The position numbers and the translations under genes were made by a program. The notes beneath the pieces are model-generated. The model did no database searches. It was not told the DNA's origin and was given only the letters and a program-made list of their open reading frames with translations. Shown piece after piece: positions 1 to 8,001 of a stretch of DNA of 47,137 nt. This stretch comes from Paragemmobacter amnigenus. Its GTDB lineage: Bacteria; Pseudomonadota; Alphaproteobacteria; Rhodobacterales; Rhodobacteraceae. Position 1 is the first letter of the stretch. Each line of letters begins with the position of its first letter. The DNA is taken from NCBI RefSeq assembly GCF_009908265.2, contig NZ_JAAATX020000018.1, forward strand, positions 1 through 47,137, read 5' to 3'.

Positions 1-138
1 AAAGGCCTCGGCCACGATGGTGGCATAGGGCAGCACGGTCGAGGACCCCGCCACCTGCACATTGTCCCGCGCCAGCGCAAGGCCGGTCGAGGTGGCAAGA
101 ACCGCCGTGGCGGTAAGGGTGAGTTTGCTGATGTTCAT
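1..138 (-). CDS. pstS: Phosphate ABC transporter substrate-binding protein PstS, N-terminal part
   Basis: Only the first 46 codons are in the window; the gene runs off the left edge. The start is an ATG at 138 preceded by AGGAG at a good distance. Residues 1-23 form a Sec signal peptide (hydrophobic core, ending LALA), then the mature protein begins RDNVQVAGSSTVLPYA. The GSST(V/N)xPY segment right after the signal is the phosphate-binding start of the PstS family. The protein would sit in the periplasm and deliver phosphate to PstCAB. A strong Pho-box-like repeat lies 87-104 bp upstream inside the neighbouring CHAD gene. Family assignment is firm for such a short piece; the rest of the pst operon is not visible. 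Confidence 0.85.
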   Translation of the reverse strand, partial: MNISKLTLTATAVLATSTGLALARDNVQVAGSSTVLPYATIVAEAF

Positions 139-189
139 TGGACACTCCTGGAATTGACCCGAGCGCACAGTGGCGCTTCGCCGCCCGTC

Positions 190-1116
190 CTAGCCCTGCT
201 CCGTGACTGTTGCGCAAAGGTTGGATGACGTTTCCATGACAGTCGCCGAAGCGCCAATTCCGTGAGGTTGCACCGCCGCTTCGTCCCACCAGCGAGGCGC
301 GGCCCGCAGGGCCAACCATGCATCGGACGCGCAGGCCAGAGCGGCGGCCTCGGCATCCTTGTCGACCCTCCCATCTTTGTGTCGTGCGACCACGAGGTCA
401 TTCAGCTGGCCCAAACCGTCCTGTGCCCCGCGCAGGTTCCCTCGCAAGACTGGCCAGAGTGGTGACGGCCAGACAGGCGAGAAAAATTCTCCCGCATAGC
501 GCAAACTCTTCAACGCCTTGCGGAGGTCGTGTCTGCGCCTGTCCGACAACGTCGCAAGGTCCGCAGGATAGGACATGCAGCCATCCCAGCACTCCTGCAG
601 AACCTCTGCCGCGGTTTCGCGCAGCGGGCGCTTCCGCGCGACCGTTCCTCGCACTTTGTCTCGGAAAAGGGACCCATCGGAAACCTTTGCCATCAATGCC
701 GGCGCGAACCCTACGGCCCGCTCCTTGCGCAGTTTTCCGCGAGTCTGGTCCCTAAGACGCTGTGCCTTTTTGCGGTCTTTCGTCTTGGCAACCTCACCAC
801 GCAGGTCGAGGTAGACATCCGCATCGCGCACTTCACCGATGATCCGGAAGATTGCCTTCGCCTTTGAGCGATCGGTGGCAAGAGACTTGCGTTTAAGGAT
901 GTGACGAAAGGCATCCAACGTCGTCGTCAGCCGCCGGATCGCCACACGCGCTTTCTTCGCCCCCTGCGGATCATCCCGTTCCAGGAACCGGGCGATCCAG
1001 ACATCCACGTCTATGCAACATCTCTCGATCAGGATGCGAAAGGCGCTTTCGGTATCAATATCCGGAGCGAGTGCATCGGACAGAACGAGATCTCGGGGCG
1101 TGGGGGCATCGTCCAT
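190..1116 (-). CDS. CHAD domain protein (polyphosphate-binding)
   Basis: A 308-residue soluble protein made almost only of a CHAD domain (conserved histidine alpha-helical domain). The two characteristic basic helices are visible: KKARVAIRRL near residues 54-63, and RRHDLRKALKSLRY near 193-206 with the conserved H-x-L-R-K-x-x-K-x-x-R-Y pattern. CHAD proteins bind inorganic polyphosphate, which fits the setting: the gene runs towards pstS (51-bp gap) and is divergent from a phosphonate importer. No CYTH (triphosphatase) domain is fused, so it is a CHAD-only protein. Start ATG at 1116, stop TAG. Its exact role (polyphosphate granule association or phosphate buffering) is inference. Confidence 0.85.
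   Translation of the reverse strand: MDDAPTPRDLVLSDALAPDIDTESAFRILIERCCIDVDVWIARFLERDDPQGAKKARVAIRRLTTTLDAFRHILKRKSLATDRSKAKAIFRIIGEVRDADVYLDLRGEVAKTKDRKKAQRLRDQTRGKLRKERAVGFAPALMAKVSDGSLFRDKVRGTVARKRPLRETAAEVLQECWDGCMSYPADLATLSDRRRHDLRKALKSLRYAGEFFSPVWPSPLWPVLRGNLRGAQDGLGQLNDLVVARHKDGRVDKDAEAAALACASDAWLALRAAPRWWDEAAVQPHGIGASATVMETSSNLCATVTEQG
225..242 (-). promoter_or_regulatory. Pho box upstream of pstS
   Basis: On the minus strand the sequence reads CTGTCAT-GGAA-ACGTCAT, two 7-mers in 11-bp phase. This is very close to the PhoB consensus (CTGTCAT, 4 bp, CTGTCAT). It lies 87 bp upstream of the pstS start and within the 3' end of the CHAD coding region, so pstS would have its own phosphate-starvation promoter. 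Confidence 0.7.
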
Positions 1117-1263
1117 TTCGGCACCGCGTTGTTGAACTGCCCGCCAGCAATAAGACCGTCACATCACCGTTTTGCGACGGGTGGCGTTGGAAAACTTTCA
1201 TCAAACCGCAGCGTCCGCGTCATGAAAGGCGGTTAGCCATCCCGACAACCAAAGGGGGATGCG
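1117..1263 (+). promoter_or_regulatory. Divergent CHAD / phnC promoter region with a weak Pho-box candidate
   Basis: This 147-bp spacer separates the CHAD gene (minus) from phnC (plus). At 1156-1173 the plus strand reads CCGTCAC-ATCA-CCGTTTT, two imperfect PhoB-type half sites in 11-bp phase. The first copy is good (CCGTCAC), the second poor. A GGGGGA ribosome-binding site precedes the phnC ATG. The candidate is weaker than the sites at 225, 7907 and 20173. Confidence 0.4.
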
Positions 1264-2088
1264 ATGCTTCTCGATGTCAAAGGCGTCACGCGGATGTTCG
1301 GCCCGAAAGCCGCTGTCGACAATGTCAGCTTCACGGTCGCTAAATCGGGTTTCATCGGGGTGATCGGACGGTCCGGCGCAGGCAAATCGACCTTTCTGCG
1401 CATGATGAACCGCCTGACCGACGCGACCTCTGGCACAATCCATTTCGACGGGCGCGACATCCTTTCCCTGACGGGGCGTCACATGCGCGACTGGCAAAGC
1501 CAGTGCGCGATGATCTTCCAGCAGTTCAACCTCGTGCCGCGGATGGATGTGGTGTCCAATGTGGTCCATGGCACGCTGGCGCACCGGTCCACCTTGTCTA
1601 CGATGTTCGGTTTCTGGCCGGATGACGATATCCTCAAGGCGCTGGCGATATTGGACCGTCTGGGGATCGCGGAACAGGCGTCAAAGCGGGCCGAGGCGCT
1701 GTCGGGCGGACAGCAGCAGCGCGTCGCCATCGCCCGCGCCCTGATGCAGGATCCCAAGGTGATCCTTGCGGACGAACCCATCGCAAGCCTCGACCCGATG
1801 AACGCGCAGGTCGTGATGGACACCCTGCGCCGCATCCATGACGAGGACAATCGCATGGTGATCGCCAACCTCCATACGCTGGACACCGCGCGACGTTACT
1901 GCGACCGAGTCATCGGGATGCGCGACGGGCGCATCGTCTTTGACGGCACGCCGGACCAGCTGACCACGGGTGTCGCCCGCGACATCTACGGCGCGGACGC
2001 GTCCTTCAGCGAATACGCCACTTCCACATCTATCGATGCACTCGGGACGAAGCGCGATGACGCCTACGCCCGCGAGATGCTCGCCTGA
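1264..2088 (+). CDS. phnC: Phosphonate ABC transporter ATP-binding protein PhnC
   Basis: A 274-residue ABC ATPase that energises phosphonate import at the cytoplasmic face of the membrane. Walker A is GRSGAGKST (about residues 37-45), the signature is [15 protein letters not shown] (about 147-161), and Walker B is [12 protein letters not shown]. The C-terminal extension and the RMMNRLTD...SG.I.FDG pattern match PhnC rather than other polar amino-acid-type ATPases. It is the first gene of phnC-phnD-phnE-phnE-transferase, which confirms the assignment. SD AAGGGGGA precedes the ATG at 1264. Intact length and all motifs present. Confidence 0.93.
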   Translation: MLLDVKGVTRMFGPKAAVDNVSFTVAKSGFIGVIGRSGAGKSTFLRMMNRLTDATSGTIHFDGRDILSLTGRHMRDWQSQCAMIFQQFNLVPRMDVVSNVVHGTLAHRSTLSTMFGFWPDDDILKALAILDRLGIAEQASKRAEALSGGQQQRVAIARALMQDPKVILADEPIASLDPMNAQVVMDTLRRIHDEDNRMVIANLHTLDTARRYCDRVIGMRDGRIVFDGTPDQLTTGVARDIYGADASFSEYATSTSIDALGTKRDDAYAREMLA

Positions 2089-2099
2089 GTTTCACCCCC

Positions 2100-2116
2100 G
2101 CCCCCAAGACGGGGGC
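2100..2116 (+). promoter_or_regulatory. Stem-loop between phnC and phnD
   Basis: GCCCCC (2100-2105) pairs with GGGGGC (2111-2116) around a 5-base loop. No T-run follows, so it is not an intrinsic terminator. Such hairpins 5' of a binding-protein gene often mark an mRNA processing or stability point; that role is inference. Confidence 0.4.
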
Positions 2117-2136
2117 CATTCCACATGGAGACGACC

Positions 2137-3036
2137 ATGAAGCACCTGCTCGCTATCCTCGCGGCAACCACAACCCTCGCCGGCGCCGTACAGGCGCAAG
2201 AGATCACCGAATTCAACATCGGCATCCTCGGTGGCGAGAACGCCCAGGACCGTCTTACGGGCCACGAGTGCTTCCGCGTGATGGTCGAAGAGGCGCTCGG
2301 CGTGCCGGTAAAGCTCTTTACTCCGGCCGATTATGATGGCGTGATCCAGGGTCTTGTCGGCGGGACGCTGGATTTCGGTTGGCTCGGAGCTTCGGCCTAT
2401 GCAAAGACCTACCTGACCGACCCTGAAGCGGTCGAGGTGCGTCTGACCAAGCAGAACGTGGACGGCACCACCGGCTACTACGCCTTTGGCTTCGCACGCG
2501 CCGACAGCGGCATCACCACGATGGAACAGGCCAAGGGCAAGACCTTCGCCTTCGCCGATCCCAACTCCACCTCTGGCTATCTGGTTCCGGCGGCGGAACT
2601 GCAGGGCCAGCTCGGCGACCTGAACCAGTACTTCTCAGAGGTGAAGTTCTCGGGCGGTCACGAGCAGTCGATCGTCGGCGTCGCGAACGGAGATTTCGAC
2701 GCGGGCGTGAGCTGGGCCGACGGTCTGGGCAACTGGGAAGACGGCTTCAACTCGGGCGCGTTCCGCAAGGCGGCCGATGCGGGGCTGGTCGACATGAACG
2801 ACCTCGTCATGATCTGGCAGTCCTCGCTCATCCCCGAAGGCCCGGTCGTCGTCCGTAAGGCGCTGCCGCAGGACGTAAAGGACAAGGTCACGCAGATCGT
2901 TGCCGACCTTCACGAGACGAACAAGGACTGTGCCTACAACGTCGCCGCGGGTGAGGCAAAAGACTTCGTTCCGGTCACGCATGACGCCTATCTCGGCATC
3001 ATCGAGGCCCGGAAGCTTCAAGAAGCCTCCAACTGA
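2137..3036 (+). CDS. phnD: Phosphonate ABC transporter periplasmic binding protein PhnD
   Basis: A 299-residue periplasmic binding protein of the PhnD family. The ATG at 2137 is preferred to the in-frame ATG at 2125 because GGAGAC sits just before it and the protein then begins with a clean signal peptide (MKHLLAILAATTTLAGAVQA, cleavage before QEITEF). The mature protein has the typical PhnD run ILGGENAQDRL near its start, then YDGVIQGLVGGTLDFGWLGASAY, and NSTSGYLVP in the ligand-binding hinge. It should capture phosphonates and hand them to the two PhnE permeases encoded downstream. A hairpin with a T-rich tail follows the stop codon, which would favour higher expression of this gene than of the permeases. 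Confidence 0.92.
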   Translation: MKHLLAILAATTTLAGAVQAQEITEFNIGILGGENAQDRLTGHECFRVMVEEALGVPVKLFTPADYDGVIQGLVGGTLDFGWLGASAYAKTYLTDPEAVEVRLTKQNVDGTTGYYAFGFARADSGITTMEQAKGKTFAFADPNSTSGYLVPAAELQGQLGDLNQYFSEVKFSGGHEQSIVGVANGDFDAGVSWADGLGNWEDGFNSGAFRKAADAGLVDMNDLVMIWQSSLIPEGPVVVRKALPQDVKDKVTQIVADLHETNKDCAYNVAAGEAKDFVPVTHDAYLGIIEARKLQEASN

Positions 3037-3050
3037 TCGACTGGCACATC

Positions 3051-3086
3051 GGGCCGGACCCCTGCAATGGTCCGGCCCCTTTCTTT
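3051..3086 (+). terminator. Attenuator-like terminator between phnD and phnE
   Basis: A perfect 10-bp stem, GGGCCGGACC (3051-3060) with GGTCCGGCCC (3069-3078), closes an 8-base loop and is followed by CTTTCTTT. It lies inside the operon, so partial termination here is the likely reason for an excess of binding protein over permease. The T-run is interrupted, so read-through is expected. Confidence 0.65.
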
Positions 3087-3095
3087 GGGGGATTC

Positions 3096-3974
3096 ATGGT
3101 CGACATCGCCTTCGGACCCGAACCGGGCAAACGCCCCGATGCCGCCGCACCCGGCACCGCCTATCTGGCGGCGACGCGGCGCAAGCGGATTTACGGCGGC
3201 CTTCTGCTTGTCTTCTTCGTCTCCACCATGGCCTCGGGCTTCCTTGTGGCGCAGGACCGCAACGCAGGCGGCTTCCTCGACGGTCTGCACCGGCTGGACG
3301 ACTTCCCCGCAGAAGTGGTCAGTGAAGCCTGGGAGAAAAGCGCCAACCTGCCCGGCCTGATGTGGGCTCATGTCGGATCGCTGATCGAGACGATCAACAT
3401 CGCCGCCGTCTCCACCCTGCTGGGCGTGCTTGGCGCGGGCTTCCTGGCGCTGCTGATGACACGCGGCCTTGCCCGCTGGCCCCGCCTGATCCCCGTCCTG
3501 CGCCGCGTCACCGACGCGCTGCGCGCCATCCCCGAAATCGTGATTGCGCTTGTGCTGATCTACATCCTCGGTGGCGGGCCGATCCCGGCCATGATCGCGA
3601 TCGCGCTTCACACCATGGGCGCATTGGGCAAGCTCTTCTCCGAAGTGGCCGAAAATGCCGACCTGAAACCTGTGGAAGGGCTGACCTCCGTCGGCGCGTC
3701 ATGGGGACAGAAGATGTGGTTCGGCATCATCCCGCAGGTCGCGCCGAACTGGCTCTCCTACGCGCTCCTGCGCTTCGAGATAAACGTTCGCGCCTCAGCC
3801 ATCCTCGGCTTCGTGGGGGCAGGCGGGATCGGCTACGAACTGAAGATCGCCATGCAATGGGGAGGCGGGCGCTACGATCAGGTCGTCGCGATCTTCCTGC
3901 TCCTCTTCCTCACCATCGCCGTCATCGACCGCCTGTCGGACCGCTGGCGCGCCCGCCTTGTGCAGGGGAACTGA
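3096..3974 (+). CDS. phnE: Phosphonate ABC transporter permease PhnE (first)
   Basis: A 292-residue inner-membrane permease. Hydrophobic segments start near residues 31-52 and continue from about 97 to the C-terminus (five to six spans). The EAA-type cytoplasmic loop that docks the ATPase is seen as ...LFSEVAENADLKPVEGLTSVGASWGQ...IIPQ, and the C-terminal FVGAGGIGYEL motif is typical of PhnE. A GGGGG ribosome site precedes ATG 3096. It is followed after 1 bp by a second, longer PhnE, so the channel is probably a heterodimer. Intact. Confidence 0.9.
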   Translation: MVDIAFGPEPGKRPDAAAPGTAYLAATRRKRIYGGLLLVFFVSTMASGFLVAQDRNAGGFLDGLHRLDDFPAEVVSEAWEKSANLPGLMWAHVGSLIETINIAAVSTLLGVLGAGFLALLMTRGLARWPRLIPVLRRVTDALRAIPEIVIALVLIYILGGGPIPAMIAIALHTMGALGKLFSEVAENADLKPVEGLTSVGASWGQKMWFGIIPQVAPNWLSYALLRFEINVRASAILGFVGAGGIGYELKIAMQWGGGRYDQVVAIFLLLFLTIAVIDRLSDRWRARLVQGN

Positions 3975-3975
3975 C

Positions 3976-5298
3976 ATGACCACCACCCTGACCGCCCCCA
4001 TGGGCACACCCCTCCTCGCCACTTTCCGCAAGCGCCGCCTGATCGCGCTCGGCGTCCCGGCGCTGATCCTTGCCTATTTCACCTACATCTTCTTTGCCTT
4101 CGACATCCCCGGCCTCGCCCAGCGGGCCAAGATGGACAACGCGGCGATCCTTCTTTCGGACTTCTGGTCCCACAAGGTCCACGTCACCCGCGACAACCGC
4201 AGCGGAGACGTGCAAAGCGCCGTGGAAGGCGAAGCCAAGGGCCGCTACCCGGCCGGAACCCATCCAGACTGGGTCATCATCGACGGCGCGACCACCACCA
4301 TCGACCTCGGCGAAGGCCACATCGTGACCTATGACGACAAGGGCGCGCGCTATGTCGTCCCCGGCTATGGCACCATCGACATCGCACCCGACGGCAACCG
4401 GCTGAAGTTGATTGCCCCCGAACCCCTGCCCGACTGGATCAACGCCTCGGGCAACCGCATCTCGGTCACCACCGAAGAAGGCCGCTTCACCTATACCCGT
4501 TCCAAGGTCGAAACCTTCCGCTACTTCGCCGGGTGGGAGCTGTTCTTCTTCACCCTCGAAAGCCCCTTCCACGGCAAGAGCCCACTGGAACTGGCCGCCC
4601 TCGCGCTTTGGGGCGACAGGCTGGACCCCGCGCGGTCCAACATCGCGGGCATGGCCCATGACATCTGGTTCAACGAGATGTGGCGGCACGGCGACGTGGC
4701 TTGGGCGATCTTTGAAACCATGCTCATGGCGATCCTCGGCACCTTCGGCGCGGCGGTCATCTCGCTCCCCTTGGCCTTCCTCGCCGCGCGCAATGCCAAC
4801 CCGCTCGGCCCCGTCCGCTTTGCCTTGCGCCGCATCTTCGACTTCGTGCGCGGCGTGGACGGTTTGATCTGGACCATCATCCTGTCCCGCGCCTTCGGCC
4901 CCGGTCCGATGACAGGCGCACTTGCCATCCTGATCACTGATACCGGCAGCTTCGGAAAAACATTCTCGGAAGCGATCGAGAACATCGAAGAGAAGCAGGT
5001 CGAAGGCATCCGCTCAACTGGTGCGAACGCCCTGCAACGCGCGCGCTTCGGGGTGATCCCGCAGATCATCCCCGTTCTGGCCTCGCAGGTCCTCTACTAC
5101 CTCGAATCCAACACACGCAGCGCGACGGTCGTCGGCGCCATCGTGGGCGGCGGCATCGGCCTGATGCTGACACAGGCCATCCAGACCCAGAAGGACTGGG
5201 AAGAGGTCTGCTACTACATGGTCCTGATCGTCCTGATGGTCATGGCCATGGACAGCCTGTCGGGCTGGCTGCGGCGCAAGCTGATCAAAGGGGAATGA
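3976..5298 (+). CDS. phnE: Phosphonate ABC transporter permease PhnE (second, long form)
   Basis: A 440-residue PhnE-family permease. The ATG at 3976 is chosen over the upstream in-frame start at 3958 because AGGGGA precedes it and it lies 1 bp after the first phnE stop. A first membrane span (about residues 16-38, LIALGVPALILAYFTYIFFAF) is followed by roughly 190 mostly hydrophilic residues before the conserved permease core begins near 240 (VAWAIFETMLMAILGTFGAAVISLP). The core has the EAA loop (KTFSEAIENIEEKQVEGIRSTGA) and VGGGIGL. The long insert should face the periplasm. It pairs with the shorter PhnE upstream, and its stop overlaps the next start (ATGA). Confidence 0.88.
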   Translation: MTTTLTAPMGTPLLATFRKRRLIALGVPALILAYFTYIFFAFDIPGLAQRAKMDNAAILLSDFWSHKVHVTRDNRSGDVQSAVEGEAKGRYPAGTHPDWVIIDGATTTIDLGEGHIVTYDDKGARYVVPGYGTIDIAPDGNRLKLIAPEPLPDWINASGNRISVTTEEGRFTYTRSKVETFRYFAGWELFFFTLESPFHGKSPLELAALALWGDRLDPARSNIAGMAHDIWFNEMWRHGDVAWAIFETMLMAILGTFGAAVISLPLAFLAARNANPLGPVRFALRRIFDFVRGVDGLIWTIILSRAFGPGPMTGALAILITDTGSFGKTFSEAIENIEEKQVEGIRSTGANALQRARFGVIPQIIPVLASQVLYYLESNTRSATVVGAIVGGGIGLMLTQAIQTQKDWEEVCYYMVLIVLMVMAMDSLSGWLRRKLIKGE

Positions 5299-5927
5299 AG
5301 ATGACGAAACTCTCGGCCACCAAGCCGTTGATCCATGCTGGCGCACAGGTCGTGAATTCGACCCTCGGCGCATGGGTCGAGGTGGGTGAAGGCGCGCGCG
5401 TCCTGAATTCAACTTTCCAAGATTACGCCTATTGCGACCGCTATGCCGATATCGCCAACACGACCGTCGGTCGCTTTTCCAACATCGCGGCCATGACGCG
5501 GATCGGACCGACGGACCACCCCTTCGCCCATGCCGCGCAGCATCATTTCCTTTACCGGTCCAGCTATTACTGGGACGATGCGACCGACGATCCGACCTTC
5601 TTCGCCGCCCGCGCCGCCCGCCGCACCACCCTTGGCGCGGATTGCTGGATCGGCCATGGCGCGATCATCAAGCCCGAGGTGACGGTGGGCATCGGTGCCA
5701 TCGTCGCCTCGGGGGCGGTGGTCACCAAGGATGTCGCGCCCTTCATGATCGTCGCCGGATGCCCTGCGGCACCGATCCGCGCGCGGTTCCCGGCACAGGT
5801 GATCGACCGGCTTCTGGCGCTGGCCTGGTGGGATTGGGACCATGCCCGTCTCCGCGCGGCGCTGGAAGATTTCCGGGCCCTGAAGGCAGAGGCGTTTCTG
5901 GAACGGTACGAACCCGTCGCCGTTTGA
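5295..5927 (+). CDS. Phosphonate-cluster hexapeptide-repeat acyltransferase-like protein
   Basis: A 210-residue left-handed beta-helix protein. It matches the phosphonate-metabolism hexapeptide transferase family (TIGR03308-type, DapH/LbH group). Repeats run from residue 10 (PLIHAGAQVVNSTLGAWVEVGEG) and again near 115-150 (TLGADCWIGHGAIIKPEVTVGIGAIVASGAVVTKDV), with the PAAPIRARF ending typical of XAT/CAT-like transferases. The start overlaps the phnE stop (ATGA at 5295); a second ATG at 5301 is possible. Members of this family occur only in C-P lyase clusters, and N-acetylation of aminophosphonates in the manner of PhnO has been suggested; that is inference here. The gene converges on phnM with only 3 bp between stops. 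Confidence 0.8.
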   Translation: MKMTKLSATKPLIHAGAQVVNSTLGAWVEVGEGARVLNSTFQDYAYCDRYADIANTTVGRFSNIAAMTRIGPTDHPFAHAAQHHFLYRSSYYWDDATDDPTFFAARAARRTTLGADCWIGHGAIIKPEVTVGIGAIVASGAVVTKDVAPFMIVAGCPAAPIRARFPAQVIDRLLALAWWDWDHARLRAALEDFRALKAEAFLERYEPVAV

Positions 5928-5930
5928 CCG

Positions 5931-7115
5931 TCACTCTGCCGCCATCCGCATTCCATCCCGCACAGACAGGAACCGCGCCGCGGCCCGCCCCGAAAGATGC
6001 GACAACCGACCGCCTGCGATGGTCGCGGCAATCTCGCGCGTTTCCTGGTCCACCACCACGAGATCCGCGCGCAGGCCGACGTCCAGTCGACCGCGATCCA
6101 CCATTCCAAGGACGCGCGCCGGGCCCGACGAAACCAGCGCCCAAGCCCGCTCAAGCGGCAAGATCCCGTCATCGACCAGTTTCCAGACGGCCAATGGCAG
6201 GGCGGGCAGGTGATAGTCCGACACAAGCCCGTCGCACAGCCCCTGCCGGATCAGTTCCACTGCCGCCACATTCCCCGCCTGCGACCCACCCCGCACCACA
6301 TTCGGCGCACCCATGAGCACGGGGTCTCCCCCTGCCTTGGCAGCGGCAGCCGCGCGGAACCGCGTCGGAAACTCCGCAACCCGCGCGCCGATCATCCGAT
6401 AGACCTCGCGCGTTTCGGCGTCGGGGTCGTCATGGCTGCCGTACGTGACGCCCAGCCTGTCAAACGCCTCGGCCAGGGCACATAGCGCGCGCGGCACCGC
6501 CCGCGCCTGTTCGCGCGCCGTCTCCATCCGCGCGGCTAGCTCTGCCTCGGTCAGGCCCGCCTTGCGCGCCCAGTGGGCAAAGCCATCGGGATTGGCCCGC
6601 CGCATCTGGAAGCCTTCTTCAAGATGGTCGTTGAAGACGACGTAATCCACCCGGAACCGTTCGACCGCCGCGATCAGGCGCGGGACTTCGTCCACAAGAT
6701 GCGTCTCGGCGCGAAGCTGCACGCGCAGGTCGGTCAGCGCTCGCGCCCGATGGTCCAGCACGGCCGCCATCAACGCCTCTGCCCGCTCTGGCCCGCGCAT
6801 CCCGCCTTCCCAGCTCCAACTCTGGGCCAGATAGCAGGTTGTCACCCCATGCGACGCCGCCTCGCGGTCCGTGGCGGCCAGTGCCGGGCCTAGCGGGAAC
6901 GGCGCGGAAGGGCGCGGAAGTACCTGTCGTTCGAACCCGTCGCCGTGCAGGTCCACAATCCCCGGCATCACCCAGAAACCCGTAAGGTCCACCTCCGGCA
7001 GACCCTGCCCATCCGTGATCTGCCCCGACACCACCCCCACGGCGCGACTGTCGAAACGGTCATCGGTCAGCACCATCGCACCGACAAGGCGCAGCGGGGT
7101 AAGGAAAGCGGTCAT
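5931..7115 (-). CDS. phnM: PhnM-like alpha-D-ribose 1-methylphosphonate 5-triphosphate diphosphatase, HGD variant
   Basis: A 394-residue amidohydrolase-superfamily enzyme of the PhnM group. Known PhnM removes pyrophosphate from ribose 1-phosphonate 5-triphosphate in C-P lyase metabolism. The N-terminal metal-binding region reads MPGIVDLHGDGFERQVLPRP, i.e. H-G-D-x-F-E-R instead of the canonical H-T-D-N-L-E in the PhnM at 13743. Later PhnM hallmarks are present: VVFNDHLEEG, YGSHDDPDAETRE, MGAPNVVRGGSQAGNVAA and SDYHLPALPLA. ATG 7115 is used; a GTG at 7124 is an alternative. It lies downstream of phnF on the same strand. It is one of three PhnM homologues in the window. Confidence 0.82.
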   Translation of the reverse strand: MTAFLTPLRLVGAMVLTDDRFDSRAVGVVSGQITDGQGLPEVDLTGFWVMPGIVDLHGDGFERQVLPRPSAPFPLGPALAATDREAASHGVTTCYLAQSWSWEGGMRGPERAEALMAAVLDHRARALTDLRVQLRAETHLVDEVPRLIAAVERFRVDYVVFNDHLEEGFQMRRANPDGFAHWARKAGLTEAELAARMETAREQARAVPRALCALAEAFDRLGVTYGSHDDPDAETREVYRMIGARVAEFPTRFRAAAAAKAGGDPVLMGAPNVVRGGSQAGNVAAVELIRQGLCDGLVSDYHLPALPLAVWKLVDDGILPLERAWALVSSGPARVLGMVDRGRLDVGLRADLVVVDQETREIAATIAGGRLSHLSGRAAARFLSVRDGMRMAAE

Positions 7116-7189
7116 GGCTTGCACTCACGGATTGCGGTGCCTGTGGATAACCCACGCGTGCAACAGGCCCGTGACGGTCGCACCGTCCG

Positions 7190-7897
7190 TCAATCACCCC
7201 CGACCGTCAGCGTCACGCGGTCGCCCGCAAACCAGGTCATGCCGATTTCGACAACGCGCCCGTCGCTGCCCACATTCACCGCCTCGCTCCGCAGGATCGG
7301 TGCGCCCTCCTCCAGCCGCAGGCGCAGCGCCAGCATCGGCTTTGCTGCCTTGGCCGTCAGCCGCGTGGAAGACCGCGTGTAATCCGCCACACCGCAGGCC
7401 GCCAGCGCCGCCGTGATCGACGCGCCCCCCCGCAGTGCATCGGGCAGACCGTCCAGCCAACCGGGAAACACCGACCGGAAGGCCGCAAGAGGCTGGCCGT
7501 CCGCGCTGGAAATCCCCTCGACCACATGAACCGCATCGCCGACCGCGATGCCCAGCGCGGCCGCCTCGCCCTGATCCGCCCCCCGCGTCTCGATCCGCGT
7601 GTAGTCGCGCGACGGCACCTGTCCCTGCGCCTCCACCGCCTGATGAAAGCGCACGCGTCGACCCAGCGGGTAGTTGACCGGTCGCCCGGTGACGAAGACC
7701 CCTGCGCCGCGCCGGGAATGGACCAGCCCCCGCGCCGCCAGATCGGCCAAGGCATGACGCACCGTATGGCGGTTCACGCCAAAGCGCACGGCCAGTTCCG
7801 CCTCGGTCGGAAGGCGCTGGCCGTCGGTGGCATGGCCGCGGCCGATCTCGTCGGCCAAGGTCGCGGCAATCTCGCGCCACAGCGCGGAACGGGCCAT
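7190..7897 (-). CDS. phnF: GntR/HutC-family phosphonate regulator PhnF
   Basis: A 235-residue repressor. Residues 1-70 form a winged-helix GntR domain (GQRLPTEAELAVRFGVNRHTVRHALADLAARGLVHSRRGAGVFV). The remainder is a UTRA ligand-binding domain (RVRFHQAVEAQGQVPSRD..., ending RVTLTVGGD). PhnF proteins sit beside C-P lyase genes and control them in response to phosphonate-related ligands. Here phnF is divergent from phnG across a 104-bp spacer holding both Pho-box repeats and a tandem TTGTATAG repeat that could be its operator. It is followed by phnM on the same strand after about 75 bp. Confidence 0.9.
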   Translation of the reverse strand: MARSALWREIAATLADEIGRGHATDGQRLPTEAELAVRFGVNRHTVRHALADLAARGLVHSRRGAGVFVTGRPVNYPLGRRVRFHQAVEAQGQVPSRDYTRIETRGADQGEAAALGIAVGDAVHVVEGISSADGQPLAAFRSVFPGWLDGLPDALRGGASITAALAACGVADYTRSSTRLTAKAAKPMLALRLRLEEGAPILRSEAVNVGSDGRVVEIGMTWFAGDRVTLTVGGD

Positions 7898-7906
7898 CGC
7901 GGCACC

Positions 7907-7946
7907 CCGTCATGAAAGTTTCACCAAAGCTTTGCACCGCCGTGAC
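7907..7946 (+). promoter_or_regulatory. Tandem Pho-box array upstream of phnG
   Basis: Four 7-mers stand in exact 11-bp phase: CCGTCAT (7907), GTTTCAC (7918), GCTTTGC (7929) and CCGTGAC (7940). The first two form a good PhoB-type box and the fourth resembles the first. The array is 56-95 bp before the phnG start, so it fits activation of the C-P lyase operon on phosphate starvation. Confidence 0.6.
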
Positions 7947-7957
7947 ACGGTCCGCGC

Positions 7958-7983
7958 TATAGAAATTTGTATAGTTGTATAGA
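7958..7983 (+). promoter_or_regulatory. Candidate PhnF operator / -10 region of phnG
   Basis: A perfect tandem repeat TTGTATAG-TTGTATAG occupies 7967-7982, preceded by the palindrome CTATAG (7958-7963). HutC-type GntR repressors bind GT/TATA-rich half sites. The repeat lies just downstream of the Pho-box array and 19 bp before the phnG ATG, where a bound repressor would block RNA polymerase. The TATAG units could also serve as the -10 element. Confidence 0.5.
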
Positions 7984-8001
7984 ACAGGCGGCAACCCGAA
8001 G

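Noticed and set aside
2100-2116. Hairpin between phnC and phnD as an intrinsic terminator
   Set aside because: The stem is only 6 bp and no T-run follows; listed as a stem-loop only.
3922-4689. Long minus-strand frame opposite phnE
   Set aside because: Shadow of the GC-rich phnE codons; Gly/Asp/Val-rich without domain.
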